The notes under the pieces were generated by a model, which was not told the origin of the DNA, did not search any database, and saw only the letters and a program-made list of their open reading frames with translations. Positions 38,237 through 47,422 of a DNA stretch of 64,000 nucleotides are shown one piece after another. This DNA comes from Photobacterium chitinilyticum (GTDB taxonomy: Bacteria > Pseudomonadota > Gammaproteobacteria > Enterobacterales > Vibrionaceae). Each line of letters starts with the position of its first letter. Position 1 is the first letter of the stretch. Position numbers and translations under genes: made by a program. The stretch covers positions 1 through 64,000 of the forward strand of contig NZ_RJLM01000018.1 of NCBI RefSeq assembly GCF_004104355.1. Reading direction: 5' to 3'.

Positions 38237-39211
38237 ATGAAAAAGGTCTTGTTCAATGTTGCTGCTCTTACACTCGCTTTAGCTGCTGCAGGTGTTCAGG
38301 CAAAAGACTACGAAATTGTGAACGTCGTGAAAGTATCAGGTATCCCGTGGTTCAACCAAATGAACAAAGGTATCGATCAAGCTGCGGTCGATTTTGGTGT
38401 CAATGCTCGTCAATTGGGCCCTTCAACCCCAGATCCTGCTCAGCAGGTGAAAATCATTGAAGATCTGATAGCCAAAGGGGTAGACGCTATAACGGTTGTT
38501 CCCAATGATGTGACTGTATTAGAGCCTGTATTCAAGAAAGCACGTGAGAAGGGCATTGTTGTTCTGACTCACGAATCGCCAGATGGTCACAGTGCCGACT
38601 GGGATATAGAAACTATTGATAATCAAGCTTATGCGAAAGCGACAATGGATGAGCTTGCCAAGAATATGGGGCAGAAAGGTGGCTATGCTGTGTATGTTGG
38701 GTCCTTAACGGTTCCGTTACATAATAACTGGGCTAATTTAGCGATTGATTACCAAAAACTGGCTTACCCAGATATGTATGAAGTTACAACACGTATGCCT
38801 GTCGCTGAGAGTATTGATGCCTCGTATGCCGCGACCAATGACTTGATGAAAGCCCACCCGGGTATGACGGGTATCGTTTCTTATGGTTCACTCGGTGCTA
38901 TTGGCGCTGGTGAGGCGATTAAGAAGAAGCGTGCCAAGAACAAAATGAGCACAGTCGGAATCATGATGCCAAGCCAGGCTGCACCATATTTAATGCGTGG
39001 GGAAATTGATAAGGGTTTCTTATGGAATCCGGCTGATGCGGGTTATGCCATGGTTGCTGTTGCCAAACAAATGTTGGACGGAAAGAAAGTTGTTGATGGT
39101 GTAACCGTCGATAATTTAGGTGTTGCAGAGATCGATACAGAAAATCGTGTGATTAAGTTTAATAAAATCCTTGAAGTGGATAAGTCAAACGCACGTGAAT
39201 TAGGCTTCTAA
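38237..39211 (+). CDS. Periplasmic sugar-binding protein of ABC transporter (RhaS/LsrB-like)
   Basis: 324 residues from the ATG that follows AAAGGA. Signal peptide (MKKVLFNVAALTLALAAAGVQA). Type I periplasmic-binding fold: two Rossmann lobes with STPDPAQQVKIIEDLIAKGVDAITVVPND, VVLTHESPDGHSADWDIETID, and GIVSYGSLGAIGAGEAIKKK. Closest remembered relatives are autoinducer-2/rhamnose-type binding proteins (Peripla_BP_4). It delivers its ligand to the RbsA-type ATPase/permease encoded directly downstream. The kinase in the operon points to a pentose, pentulose or polyol rather than AI-2. Confidence 0.88.
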   Translation: MKKVLFNVAALTLALAAAGVQAKDYEIVNVVKVSGIPWFNQMNKGIDQAAVDFGVNARQLGPSTPDPAQQVKIIEDLIAKGVDAITVVPNDVTVLEPVFKKAREKGIVVLTHESPDGHSADWDIETIDNQAYAKATMDELAKNMGQKGGYAVYVGSLTVPLHNNWANLAIDYQKLAYPDMYEVTTRMPVAESIDASYAATNDLMKAHPGMTGIVSYGSLGAIGAGEAIKKKRAKNKMSTVGIMMPSQAAPYLMRGEIDKGFLWNPADAGYAMVAVAKQMLDGKKVVDGVTVDNLGVAEIDTENRVIKFNKILEVDKSNARELGF

Positions 39212-39273
39212 TCGCTCTATCGGTATATATTATTCAGGGCAGTGCAACGCTGCCCTATAGCTGGAAATCCATC

Positions 39274-40767
39274 ATGTCAAACGAAGCATTCATTACCTTA
39301 CAACGAGTATCCAAGCACTTTGGTTCCGTTAAGGCCCTTGATGGCATCAACCTGACTTTTAATAAAGGTGAAGTTCATTGCCTTGCAGGGAAAAACGGTT
39401 GTGGGAAAAGTACGTTATTCAAGGTGATCTCAGGGGTTCATGAGCCTGAAAAAGGTGCCGAGATTATTCTTGGTGGGAAAAGCTTTTCTCGCCTGAATCC
39501 TCAGCAATCCATAGAGCACGGCATCCAGGTAATTTATCAAGATTTATCCTTATTTCCGAATTTGACAGTAGCTGAAAATATTGCGGTGCAAGATCATATG
39601 GCCTGGACAAAAGGCCTAGTTAAGCAAGCGCGTTTAAATACGATAGCCAAGGCCGCAATGGATAAAGTTGGGGTGGTATTGCCTTTAACTAAACGTGTCG
39701 AGCAGCTTTCTATTGCTGAGTGCCAGTTGGTAGCGATTTGTCGTGCAATGGCTTCTGATGCCAAACTGGTCATTATGGATGAGCCCACGGCTTCACTGAC
39801 TCGCACTGAAGTAAATAGCTTAATTAATGTGGTTGCCGATCTCAAATCTAAAGGTGTGACTGTGGTGTTCGTCAGCCACAAGCTTGATGAAGTGATGGAG
39901 ATATCAGATCGTATTACGGTTATTCGCGATGGAAGAACTATCGGCACTTATCCTGCTGAAGAAATGAACAGTGATGAGTTGGCCTTCTTAATGACTGGAC
40001 AACGTTTTGAGTTTTCGCCGTTAGGTGAATATCAGCAGCAGGGAGAAGTGAAGTTAGAGATCACTAACCTGACTAAGAAAGGTCAGTTCAATGATATCAA
40101 TCTTCAAGTACGTGTAGGTGAGATAGTTGCTATTACTGGTCTGTTGGGCTCGGGGCGGACTGAGTTGTGTTTGGCCCTATTTGGTATGACACAACCGGAT
40201 AGCGGAGAAATAAAGGTTAATGGCAAACCCGTCAAATTTCGCTCTAACAGAGAGGCGATTGCTCATGGTATTGGTTATGTGTCTGAAGACAGAATGAGTA
40301 CCGGATTGGTGATGGAGCAAACCATCCAGGATAATACTACTGCGGCAGTTCTGCCACGGTTGAAAAAGTCTAATGGATTTCTGGATCATACCAAGGCGAA
40401 AAAGCTGGTAAAAAAACTCATTTCGTCCCTATCGATTAAAGTCGCTGACCCAATGCTGCCCGTTACCAGCTTGTCGGGTGGTAATGCTCAGCGTATTTCT
40501 ATTGCCAAATGGATTGCCGCAGAGCCGGATGTTTTGATCTTGGACTCACCAACAGTCGGGGTTGATGTAGCAAACAAAGAAAGCATTTATCAGATTGCCA
40601 AAGATCTTGCGGCAAAAGGTATGGCAATCATCATGGTGAGTGATGAGATCCCTGAGGTGTTTTACAACAGTCACCGTGTCGTTGTGATGAAAGATGGACG
40701 ATTTTCTCATGACTTTCATCCTGCTAGCTCTTCCGAGCAAGAAATTATGGAGGCCGTCAATGCCTGA
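39274..40767 (+). CDS. Sugar ABC transporter ATPase, two NBDs (RbsA-type)
   Basis: 497 residues with two nucleotide-binding domains. NBD1: Walker A GKNGCGKST (about residue 39), degenerate signature LSIAECQLVAICRAM, Walker B LVIMDEPTASLTR. NBD2: Walker A-like GLLGSGRTE, signature LSGGNAQRISIAKW, Walker B-like VLILDSPTVGVDV. Asymmetric degeneration is normal for the CUT2 carbohydrate family (RbsA/AraG/MglA/XylG). It works with the two permeases downstream. Confidence 0.92.
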   Translation: MSNEAFITLQRVSKHFGSVKALDGINLTFNKGEVHCLAGKNGCGKSTLFKVISGVHEPEKGAEIILGGKSFSRLNPQQSIEHGIQVIYQDLSLFPNLTVAENIAVQDHMAWTKGLVKQARLNTIAKAAMDKVGVVLPLTKRVEQLSIAECQLVAICRAMASDAKLVIMDEPTASLTRTEVNSLINVVADLKSKGVTVVFVSHKLDEVMEISDRITVIRDGRTIGTYPAEEMNSDELAFLMTGQRFEFSPLGEYQQQGEVKLEITNLTKKGQFNDINLQVRVGEIVAITGLLGSGRTELCLALFGMTQPDSGEIKVNGKPVKFRSNREAIAHGIGYVSEDRMSTGLVMEQTIQDNTTAAVLPRLKKSNGFLDHTKAKKLVKKLISSLSIKVADPMLPVTSLSGGNAQRISIAKWIAAEPDVLILDSPTVGVDVANKESIYQIAKDLAAKGMAIIMVSDEIPEVFYNSHRVVVMKDGRFSHDFHPASSSEQEIMEAVNA

Positions 40768-41758
40768 TCAAATTCGTAGTCACTGGGGTGCATTAGTAAA
40801 GCGCCATGAATTTTATCTCGCTGTTCTGATTGGCTTGATAGTTATAGGGTTGGGAATGAGCTCTGAAGATTTCTTTACGTTGGGGAATATCTTCGATATG
40901 TCAGTGAGCTCAGCCATCTTAGGCATTATGGCTTGTGGGCTTTTTGTTGTATTGATAGCAGGTGGCATTGATATCTCGTTTCCTGCTACGGCTGCGATAG
41001 CGCAATACGTTATGGCGACTTATGTACTGTCTATTGGTGGTAATTTCGTCATTGCATTTTTGATTGCGGCTGTTGTCGGTATTGTACTTGGTCTCATTAA
41101 CGCTGTATTGGTTTACAGGCTGAAAGTACCAGCCATCATTATTACAATTTCAACATTAAACCTGTTCTTTGGCCTGCTGATTTATTTCAGTAACGGTGAA
41201 TGGTTGTACGGTTTCCCTGATTGGTTCATGGAGGGTATTGAGCTGTTTACCTTTATCGGTAGCGATGGTTACGATTATGGTTTATCACTCCCGATTATTA
41301 CCTTGGTGGCTGTTATTTTGTTCACCTCATTTCTAATGTCTAAGACGCGCCTTGGGCGTCAGATTTATGCAATGGGTGGAAATGCAGATGCAGCGAGTCG
41401 AATTGGTATTAATTTATTCGGCATTCACCTTTTTGTTTACGGTTATATGGGGGCTCTGGCAGGTATTGCGTCGGTGGTTCAAACCCAAATTACCCAGTCA
41501 GTTGCTCCAAATTCGTTGATGGGCTTTGAGCTCACGGTATTGGCGGCGGTGGTGCTGGGGGGAACAAGTATGACCGGTGGTAAAGGTACGTTAATGGGCG
41601 TTGTTCTTGGTGTAGCTTTGTTAGCCATTATGAAAAATGGGTTAACGCTGCTTAGTGTTCCGTCCTATTGGCATACTGTTGTCACGGGTCTCATCATTGT
41701 ATTCAGTATCAGTATGACGGCACTGAATGAAAAGAAACAGGCATTGCAGGGGGCGTAA
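40760..41758 (+). CDS. Sugar ABC transporter permease 1 (RbsC-type)
   Basis: 332 residues. The ATG at 40760 (MPDQIRSHWGALVKRHEF) is chosen because GGAGG lies 6 bases before it; it overlaps the ATPase stop by 8 bases. Eight to ten transmembrane helices and the BPD_transp_2 signature AMGGNADAASRIGINL ... LTVLAAVVLGGTSMTGGKGTLMG. It forms the channel with permease 2. Confidence 0.92.
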   Translation: MPDQIRSHWGALVKRHEFYLAVLIGLIVIGLGMSSEDFFTLGNIFDMSVSSAILGIMACGLFVVLIAGGIDISFPATAAIAQYVMATYVLSIGGNFVIAFLIAAVVGIVLGLINAVLVYRLKVPAIIITISTLNLFFGLLIYFSNGEWLYGFPDWFMEGIELFTFIGSDGYDYGLSLPIITLVAVILFTSFLMSKTRLGRQIYAMGGNADAASRIGINLFGIHLFVYGYMGALAGIASVVQTQITQSVAPNSLMGFELTVLAAVVLGGTSMTGGKGTLMGVVLGVALLAIMKNGLTLLSVPSYWHTVVTGLIIVFSISMTALNEKKQALQGA

Positions 41759-42717
41759 TGGATCAGGTACTGAACGCAATGAAGCTTCCAACAGACAGGA
41801 ATATTCGTTATCTGTTAGTCATTTTGGTGGGTATTTTTACCATCATGGCTATCGCAAGTGGAGACACGTTCTTCTCGTTGGCAAACTTACAGTCAATGTC
41901 GTCTCAGATGCCGTTGTTGGGGATGTTAGCACTCGCAATGGCGGTGTGTATGCTTACTGGTGGTATTAATCTTTCCATCATAGCGACCACTAATGCATGT
42001 AGCTTAGTGATGGCAAGTATTCTTACGATATCACCAGATAATGGCATGGTACTGCTGTTGGCGTTAGTGGCCGGGTTAGTCACCGCGATTGTGATTGGTC
42101 TCCTAAATGGTGCATTGATAGCTTATGTCGGAGTCTCTCCAATACTGGCAACACTAGGAATGATGACACTAATCAATGGATTGAACGTATTGATCTCTGG
42201 TGGGAGCGTGATATCAGGCTTCCCTGAGTCATTGTTAGTACTGGGTAATGGTTCGTTTTTCGGCGTTCCAATGCCACTGTTCTTATTCATATTTTTTGCC
42301 ATTGGCCTATGGGGATTACTGGAGCATACCAGCCTAGGTCGTACCATCTACCTTATGGGGTCGAACGAGAAAGCAACTCGTTTCTCGGGTATCAATACAC
42401 AAAAAGCAGTTCTTTATGTGTATGTTATTTCATCGATTCTGTGTTGGGTTGCCGCATTGATTATGATGGCAAAATTCAATTCTGCCAAAGCCGGTTATGG
42501 GGAATCCTATTTATTAATTGCCATCTTGGCATCAGTGTTAGGCGGTATAAACCCTGATGGTGGTTTTGGTCGGATTATTGGTATTGGCCTGGCATTGATT
42601 GTCTTACAAACGTTAGAAAGTGGTTTGAACTTACTGGGGGTAAGTAGCTATCTAACAATGGCTCTTTGGGGCGGCATTCTGATTTTATTTATTGCCCTAC
42701 AAAAACGAAAAGCTTAG
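41758..42717 (+). CDS. Sugar ABC transporter permease 2 (RbsC-type)
   Basis: 319 residues, same BPD_transp_2 family: LMGSNEKATRFSGINTQKAVLYVYV and SYLLIAILASVLGGINPDGGFG. Start overlaps the stop of permease 1 (TAATG), so the two are translationally coupled and probably form a heterodimer, as in Lsr and Rha transporters, which also use two permeases. Confidence 0.92.
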   Translation: MDQVLNAMKLPTDRNIRYLLVILVGIFTIMAIASGDTFFSLANLQSMSSQMPLLGMLALAMAVCMLTGGINLSIIATTNACSLVMASILTISPDNGMVLLLALVAGLVTAIVIGLLNGALIAYVGVSPILATLGMMTLINGLNVLISGGSVISGFPESLLVLGNGSFFGVPMPLFLFIFFAIGLWGLLEHTSLGRTIYLMGSNEKATRFSGINTQKAVLYVYVISSILCWVAALIMMAKFNSAKAGYGESYLLIAILASVLGGINPDGGFGRIIGIGLALIVLQTLESGLNLLGVSSYLTMALWGGILILFIALQKRKA

Positions 42718-42729
42718 TGGAGAGAGCAG

Positions 42730-44364
42730 ATGAGTATTTATTTTATTGGCGTTGATGTTGGTAGTGGCAGCGCCCGTGCTGGTGTTTTCGATGCCTCAGG
42801 TCGAAAAGTTGGCGAAGCAAAGCGCGATACACAGATGTTTAAACCTCGGGCAGATTATGTCGAACAATCATCTGATGATATTTGGCAAAGTGTCTGTATG
42901 GCGGTAAAGGATGCTGTATCGCAGGCAAGTATTGATCCGATCCAAGTGAAAGGTATTGGCTTTGATGCCACCTGCTCATTAGTCGTTTTGGATAAAAAGG
43001 GTCAGCCGTTAACTGTGAGCCCTACCGGACGTAGCGAACAAAATATTATCATGTGGATGGATCATCGAGCCATTGCACAAGCTGAGCGTATTAATGCGAC
43101 TAAGCACCCGGTATTGGCTTATGTTGGAAATCGTATTTCACCTGAGATGGAAACCCCCAAACTGCTTTGGCTAAAACAAAATATGCCCAATACATGGTCA
43201 CAGGCGGGGTACTTTTTTGATTTGCCGGACTTTTTGACTTGGAAAGCTACGTTTGATGATAGTCGTTCGCTTTGCTCGACGGTCTGTAAGTGGACATATT
43301 TGGGTCATGAAGGGAAATGGGATGCACACTTCTTTGAACGCATTGGATTAGATGATTTACTTGCTGATGGCGCTAAGTCTATAGGTAATACTATTAAGCC
43401 AATGGGAGAGCCTGTAGGACAAGGGCTTACCGCGCATGCTGCGGATGACTTAGGCTTAGTAAGAGGCACGCCGGTCGGTACATCTATTATTGATGCCCAT
43501 GCTGGTGGTATCGGTGTACTGGGGGCTGCAGGTATGACTGGTGAGAGTGCAGACTTTAACAAGCGCTTGGCGTTAATCGGCGGGACCTCATCTTGTCATA
43601 TGGCGGCTTCAAAGACTGCGCGTTTCATTGATGTTGTATGGGGCGCTTATTATGGAGCAATGATTCCAGGTTATTGGCTTAATGAAGGCGGTCAGTCTGC
43701 AACAGGTGCTTTAATAGACCATGTTATTACATCAGATCCGTTATATAAGCAGTTAAAGGCGCAGGCAACACAAGAAGATTCAACGGTTTATAAGTTGCTG
43801 AATGACCATCTCCTGAAATTAGCAGGCAGCAAAGAGGACATCGCGTTTTTGACCAAAGATATTCATGTCTTGCCTTATTTTCATGGTAACCGTTCACCAC
43901 GAGCAAATCCAAATCTCACAGGAACGATCACAGGGTTGAAAATGTCGAAGACAATTGACGATATGGCTCTGGCGTACCTTGCCACAATTCAGGCGATCGC
44001 GCTGGGGACCAGGCATATTATTGAGGTGATGAACCAATCTGGGTATGAGATTGACACAATCATGGGTTGTGGTGGGGGGACAAAGAATACCATTTTTCTT
44101 CAAGAGCATGCTAACGCGACTGGCTGTGTCATGTTGTTGCCTGAAGAAAGTGAAGCCGTACTGTTAGGCTCTGCAATGCTAGGATCGGTCGCATCGGGGT
44201 TCTATGCAGATATTCCTGATGCGATGAATGCAATGAGCCGTATTGGAAAGACAGTGACTCCACAAACAGACAGAATCAAGCGCTTTTACGATATGAAATA
44301 TCAGGTTTTCCATCAGATGTATGAAGATGATGTGAAATACAAACAATTGATGTCTGAATTTTAG
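42730..44364 (+). CDS. FGGY-family pentulose kinase (ribulokinase-like)
   Basis: 544 residues, actin-like ATPase fold. N-terminal phosphate loop [19 protein letters not shown], ribulokinase-type [20 protein letters not shown] near residue 110, then the C-terminal FGGY ATP-binding half with [35 protein letters not shown] and [10 protein letters not shown]. The pattern fits the D-ribulose/pentulose branch (FGGY, YDR109C-like) better than xylulo-, glycerol- or AI-2 kinases. GGAG precedes the ATG and it closes the transporter operon 12 bases after permease 2. It phosphorylates the imported sugar or its product. Confidence 0.9.
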   Translation: MSIYFIGVDVGSGSARAGVFDASGRKVGEAKRDTQMFKPRADYVEQSSDDIWQSVCMAVKDAVSQASIDPIQVKGIGFDATCSLVVLDKKGQPLTVSPTGRSEQNIIMWMDHRAIAQAERINATKHPVLAYVGNRISPEMETPKLLWLKQNMPNTWSQAGYFFDLPDFLTWKATFDDSRSLCSTVCKWTYLGHEGKWDAHFFERIGLDDLLADGAKSIGNTIKPMGEPVGQGLTAHAADDLGLVRGTPVGTSIIDAHAGGIGVLGAAGMTGESADFNKRLALIGGTSSCHMAASKTARFIDVVWGAYYGAMIPGYWLNEGGQSATGALIDHVITSDPLYKQLKAQATQEDSTVYKLLNDHLLKLAGSKEDIAFLTKDIHVLPYFHGNRSPRANPNLTGTITGLKMSKTIDDMALAYLATIQAIALGTRHIIEVMNQSGYEIDTIMGCGGGTKNTIFLQEHANATGCVMLLPEESEAVLLGSAMLGSVASGFYADIPDAMNAMSRIGKTVTPQTDRIKRFYDMKYQVFHQMYEDDVKYKQLMSEF

Positions 44365-44414
44365 AACAAGAGCTCATTGTATTTTATCTTGCGGCCTCTG
44401 GCTAGGGGATCATT

Positions 44415-44530
44415 AAGGCGGAAAACCGCTATTGGTAAATCAAGATGTTAGAGCAGAAAAAACAGAAGCGCGGAAAAAAAATTAAGCCAATAACGCGGAA
44501 ATTTGGCAAAAAAACATAGATAGGCGGAAT
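44415..44530. repeat. Four GCGGAA-containing repeats, possible transposon end
   Basis: Copies at 44418 (AAGGCGGAAAACC), 44470 (GCGCGGAAAAAA), 44495 (AACGCGGAAATTT) and 44524 (TAGGCGGAATTCT), spaced 52, 25 and 29 bases. They lie between the FGGY kinase and the 3' side of tniQ, where the terminus of a Tn7/Tn5053-like element would be; such ends carry several transposase-binding repeats. The outermost terminal TGT and a target duplication could not be established. Confidence 0.35.
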
Positions 44531-44685
44531 TCTATAATAGTACGTCGAAAAGAATGCCTTAACGGCTATGTTAGTACTAATATAGCCTGTTTTATCAAAA
44601 TATCAATAAGGGAACAATTGCTTATTAATCAATCTTTTAATGAGATAAATATACTGAAAGGTTTTGAAGTTGGAGGTGTGCAGAC

Positions 44686-44709
44686 AAAAGCAGTCATTCG
44701 ACTGCTTTT
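44686..44709. terminator. Rho-independent terminator at the 3' side of tniQ
   Basis: 10-bp stem AAAAGCAGTC / GACTGCTTTT with an ATTC loop and T run on the plus strand; it abuts the tniQ stop codon and can act in both directions. Confidence 0.75.
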
Positions 44710-44710
44710 T

Positions 44711-46174
44711 TTAAAGAAGGGTTTGTACTTCGATACTTTTGTATGTGTTAAATAATTCTCGGTTTCCTTTATCAGGTAAACACCGAGTTAGCTTGCCTTG
44801 ATCGACCAAGTCATTTAGTTCAGTTTGGGTCACACCAAGTATCAACTTAACTGTTTTTGGGGATACTTGGATATCCTTACTCTTGAATGTGTTGATAGCC
44901 CAAGGGAGCAACTCATTTTTGTTCCAGCAAAGTGAAGCTAACCCATTTCCTTTGTCTGAGATGTAGTTTTGGATAGATGGTGACGCAACTAGTTCGCCCA
45001 GGGAAACACTGTAGCGTTCAAAAAACTCTGATTGCCTTAATTTATCAAGGCTGACTGATGCTGTATTTGTTGGTACAACTGGTTGTTGTTCAACGAGCTC
45101 AGCGAAATCTCTAATATCAACGAGTATACCCTGGATTTTTTTCGAACGTTTGATCGGTTCAATAAGTCCTTCTTCAACAAAAGAAGCAAGTTCGGCACAG
45201 CTAGTTCCTAAGATCTTATTGGCGGCCCAGAGATCAGCGATGTATTTCGTAACATCGTCATCAAATGATTGGTCTTTCGCCTTCAATACTGTCTTAACTT
45301 TGTTAGGAATTGCAGCCTCTGATTTCCACTGAAGGTACGATGTAGATACCCTTGGGTAGTTTTCATGCTCAATGTCAGGATACTCGAATTCATATGCAGG
45401 GTAGCGAGCAACATGCGGGCCCAAGGTTACTGCCTGGTTTCGGTGTTGTTCAACTTCCTCTGCATAATACTCTCTTGCAGCTGGAGAATGAATAAGCTCA
45501 TAAGCCGCAGTAAATATCTGGATTAGCAGTGAATTATTGATTTGCTCAAGGGTTTTACTTTTACCTGGCAAGATATCAAAAGGTCGTAGTAACCGTCCTG
45601 CGCAATCAAGTAGCTGTTTGGATGCTTGCTGTAGCTCCCGGCCTCTAAGAGCAATTAATCCATCAAGGTACTGAGGTAAGGTTGATTCTTTTTCGCTGCC
45701 GTCAAGAATGCCAGAAGCACAGTAGTTACATTGTCCCCGTTCTATAGCATCAAAGTTTAATGGAGCATCGCAGCATGTACAGGTATCAATCAGTGGAATT
45801 CCATGTACTTGGCAGTGCGTTTTGACGGTAATTAACCATTCAAACTGTTGAATCGGCTTTTGTTCAAGACAAAGAGGGCAACAACGTGCCATGTTTCTGA
45901 TTTGTGGTGTAAATTTATATTGTTCACCTTGTTGACGAAAGTGGTCTGTTGTCTGCTGTTTGCCCGATTCTTGAAGGAATTCAAAACATTTAACAGCGGA
46001 CTTCCAGGAGCCGGTGCGTTGAAAGTTGGAGCTAGTTTCACCTGGAATTCTTGTTACTTTAAGCAAGTCTTTAGTATCAGCACAACAGTTCTCTATGGCT
46101 AGTCTAGCGAGATATCCTTGTACAGATTCTCCTTCGGCAGGAGTGAGTGAAAAAGGTGATTTATAGTTATTCAT
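44711..46174 (-). CDS. tniQ: TniQ/TnsD-family transposition protein
   Basis: 487 residues from MNNYKSPFSLTP; the ATG overlaps the region just after the TniB-like stop codon. TniQ N-terminal signature (FSLTPAEGESVQGYLARLAIENCC), then zinc-binding clusters CCPLCLEQKPIQQFEWLITVKTHCQVHGIPLIDTC... are visible as C-x2-C / H-x-C-x2-H / C-x2-C (about residues 95-145), and a second set CNYC. The long C-terminal half (about 200-487) is helical and would bind target DNA, as in TnsD. It selects the target site for a Tn7- or Tn5053-like transposon. It is intact, but its partners are not. Confidence 0.85.
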   Translation of the reverse strand: MNNYKSPFSLTPAEGESVQGYLARLAIENCCADTKDLLKVTRIPGETSSNFQRTGSWKSAVKCFEFLQESGKQQTTDHFRQQGEQYKFTPQIRNMARCCPLCLEQKPIQQFEWLITVKTHCQVHGIPLIDTCTCCDAPLNFDAIERGQCNYCASGILDGSEKESTLPQYLDGLIALRGRELQQASKQLLDCAGRLLRPFDILPGKSKTLEQINNSLLIQIFTAAYELIHSPAAREYYAEEVEQHRNQAVTLGPHVARYPAYEFEYPDIEHENYPRVSTSYLQWKSEAAIPNKVKTVLKAKDQSFDDDVTKYIADLWAANKILGTSCAELASFVEEGLIEPIKRSKKIQGILVDIRDFAELVEQQPVVPTNTASVSLDKLRQSEFFERYSVSLGELVASPSIQNYISDKGNGLASLCWNKNELLPWAINTFKSKDIQVSPKTVKLILGVTQTELNDLVDQGKLTRCLPDKGNRELFNTYKSIEVQTLL

Positions 46175-46176
46175 TG

Positions 46177-46470
46177 TTATGCCATCTGTTCGAGCCATGC
46201 AGTAACTCTTGGTATTGATACAGAGTAAGGATTGAAGCTAAGGCTCTCAGATGGTTGGAATTCGAGATCCATTGCGTTTGCAATATCAGATTGTGTTATC
46301 TTTTTTCCATTTTTATTGCAGCGAATCGCTGATTCAATTAACGCGTGATAAAGACCTGGTAACCCGTCACAAGCAACATAGGTGTGGCATAAGAAATCGT
46401 GACCAAATTGAGTAACATTTAATGGACAGTTTTCATTGTATTCAGTTACACCAGAACCTGAATCGAGGCT
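46177..46470 (-). pseudogene. tniB: TniB/TnsC-like AAA ATPase, C-terminal remnant
   Basis: The minus-strand frame before tniQ reads ...FGHDFLCHTYVACDGLPG, LYHALIESAIRCNKNGKKIT, QSDIANAMDLEF and ends WLEQMA. The helical lid pattern (G-L-x-x-L-x-x-L-I-x-x-A at the end of an AAA+ domain, then a basic helix) fits the C-terminus of TniB/TnsC transposition ATPases, which normally lie directly upstream of tniQ. No Walker motifs remain; the frame closes at a stop at 46471-46473. Hence a truncated remnant. The gap to tniQ is 2 bases. Confidence 0.6.
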
Positions 46471-46474
46471 TCAT

Positions 46475-46890
46475 AAGCCTGATGCCAGGATTATCTTACG
46501 GCTCACTCAAAAGGGCGAGGTATTATATCGGCTTTTTGTATCGTGGCGCGGAAATGATAGTTTTCAAGACCGGTGTCGTATGTCATCGGGAGCTGACAAT
46601 CTGGACGAAATGATTAAAAGAGATGATGGTTGTTTCGTATGGCCACAGGCATCAGGTTCAACATATGTACTTTTGCCTTACGCTCAAGGTTTTGTTGGCT
46701 TAAACGGTGACCGGATTCTTCATAGTGTCCTTTGTAACCCACAACTTCATTTTTCATCAGGCACCTTGGTTGAACAATTAAGTGCACTTAGAGACTCAAA
46801 TGGTTTAGTTCTCTACCCGATGGTATTTGTATTGATTATGCAAATACTTCAAGAGGGAAAGTTAACGCGTGGCATTTTCAGTTCAAATTA
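46475..46890 (+). pseudogene. Fragment of an unrecognised gene
   Basis: About 140 plus-strand codons (KPDARIILRLTQKGEVLYRL ... MSSGADNLDEMIKRDDGCFVWPQ ... QGFVGLNGDRILHSVLCNPQ ... VFVLIMQILQEGKLTRG) look like a genuine protein with amphipathic strands and helices. Its start has no ribosome binding site and lies exactly at the join to the TniB remnant; its end merges into the IS3 orfB tail. I read it as a piece of a cargo gene of the transposon cut at both ends. Family unknown. Confidence 0.45.
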
Positions 46891-46911
46891 CCATTTGTGG
46901 TTACGACTGTT

Positions 46912-47298
46912 ATGGGTGTAACACCATCCCATAGCCGGCCACGAGTCAGTAATGATAATCCGTTCTCGGAATCTTTGTTCAGGACGTTGAAGTACAGGCC
47001 ACAGTGGCCTTCATCCGGCTTCAATAATCTGGATGATGCCAGAAGTTGGGTTAAGAACTTCGTCGAGTGGTACAACGAAGAACACCGTCACAGTCGAATA
47101 GGCTCCGTGACTCCAGGGCAATATCATCGTAACGAAGATAATGAAATTCTGGCAAATAGAAAGACAGTCTTCGAACGAGCGAAGGTAAGAAACCCAGAGC
47201 GTTGGTCAGGAAAAATAAGGAAATGCGAACCTGCCGGGCCGGTAATGCTTAACCCTGAGAAACCAGAAATTAGCGAGCAGTTGGAACAAGCTGCTTAA
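46912..47298 (+). pseudogene. IS3-family transposase OrfB, C-terminal fragment
   Basis: 128 codons from GVTPSHSRPRVSNDNPFSES to the natural end ISEQLEQAA. NDNPFSES carries the final Glu of the DDE triad; WYNEEHRHSRIGSVTPGQYH is the typical OrfB C-terminal motif. About 55% of OrfB, including the first two catalytic Asp residues, is missing, as is OrfA. The IS terminus should lie within about 40 bases of the stop (ATTAGGCGACAACTACCTTG). A different IS3 subgroup from the one at the window start cannot be excluded. Confidence 0.85.
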
Positions 47299-47422
47299 AC
47301 ACGATTAGGCGACAACTACCTTGAAAAACACCGTGTGCAACAAATCGTGGTGTACTGCACGGTTTGTAGAGCCAATAGTGATTTACTCTGCGGTTCTTGA
47401 TTGTGAATAAGATGCGAATACT

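Noticed and set aside
38237-44364. Operon as an Lsr (AI-2) uptake system
   Set aside because: The binding protein resembles LsrB, but the kinase is of pentulose rather than LsrK type, and lsrF, lsrG and lsrR are absent.
44711-46470. TniQ locus as a CRISPR-associated transposon
   Set aside because: No cas8/cas7/cas6 genes, no array, and TniQ is the longer TnsD-like form; neighbours are sugar genes and IS scraps.
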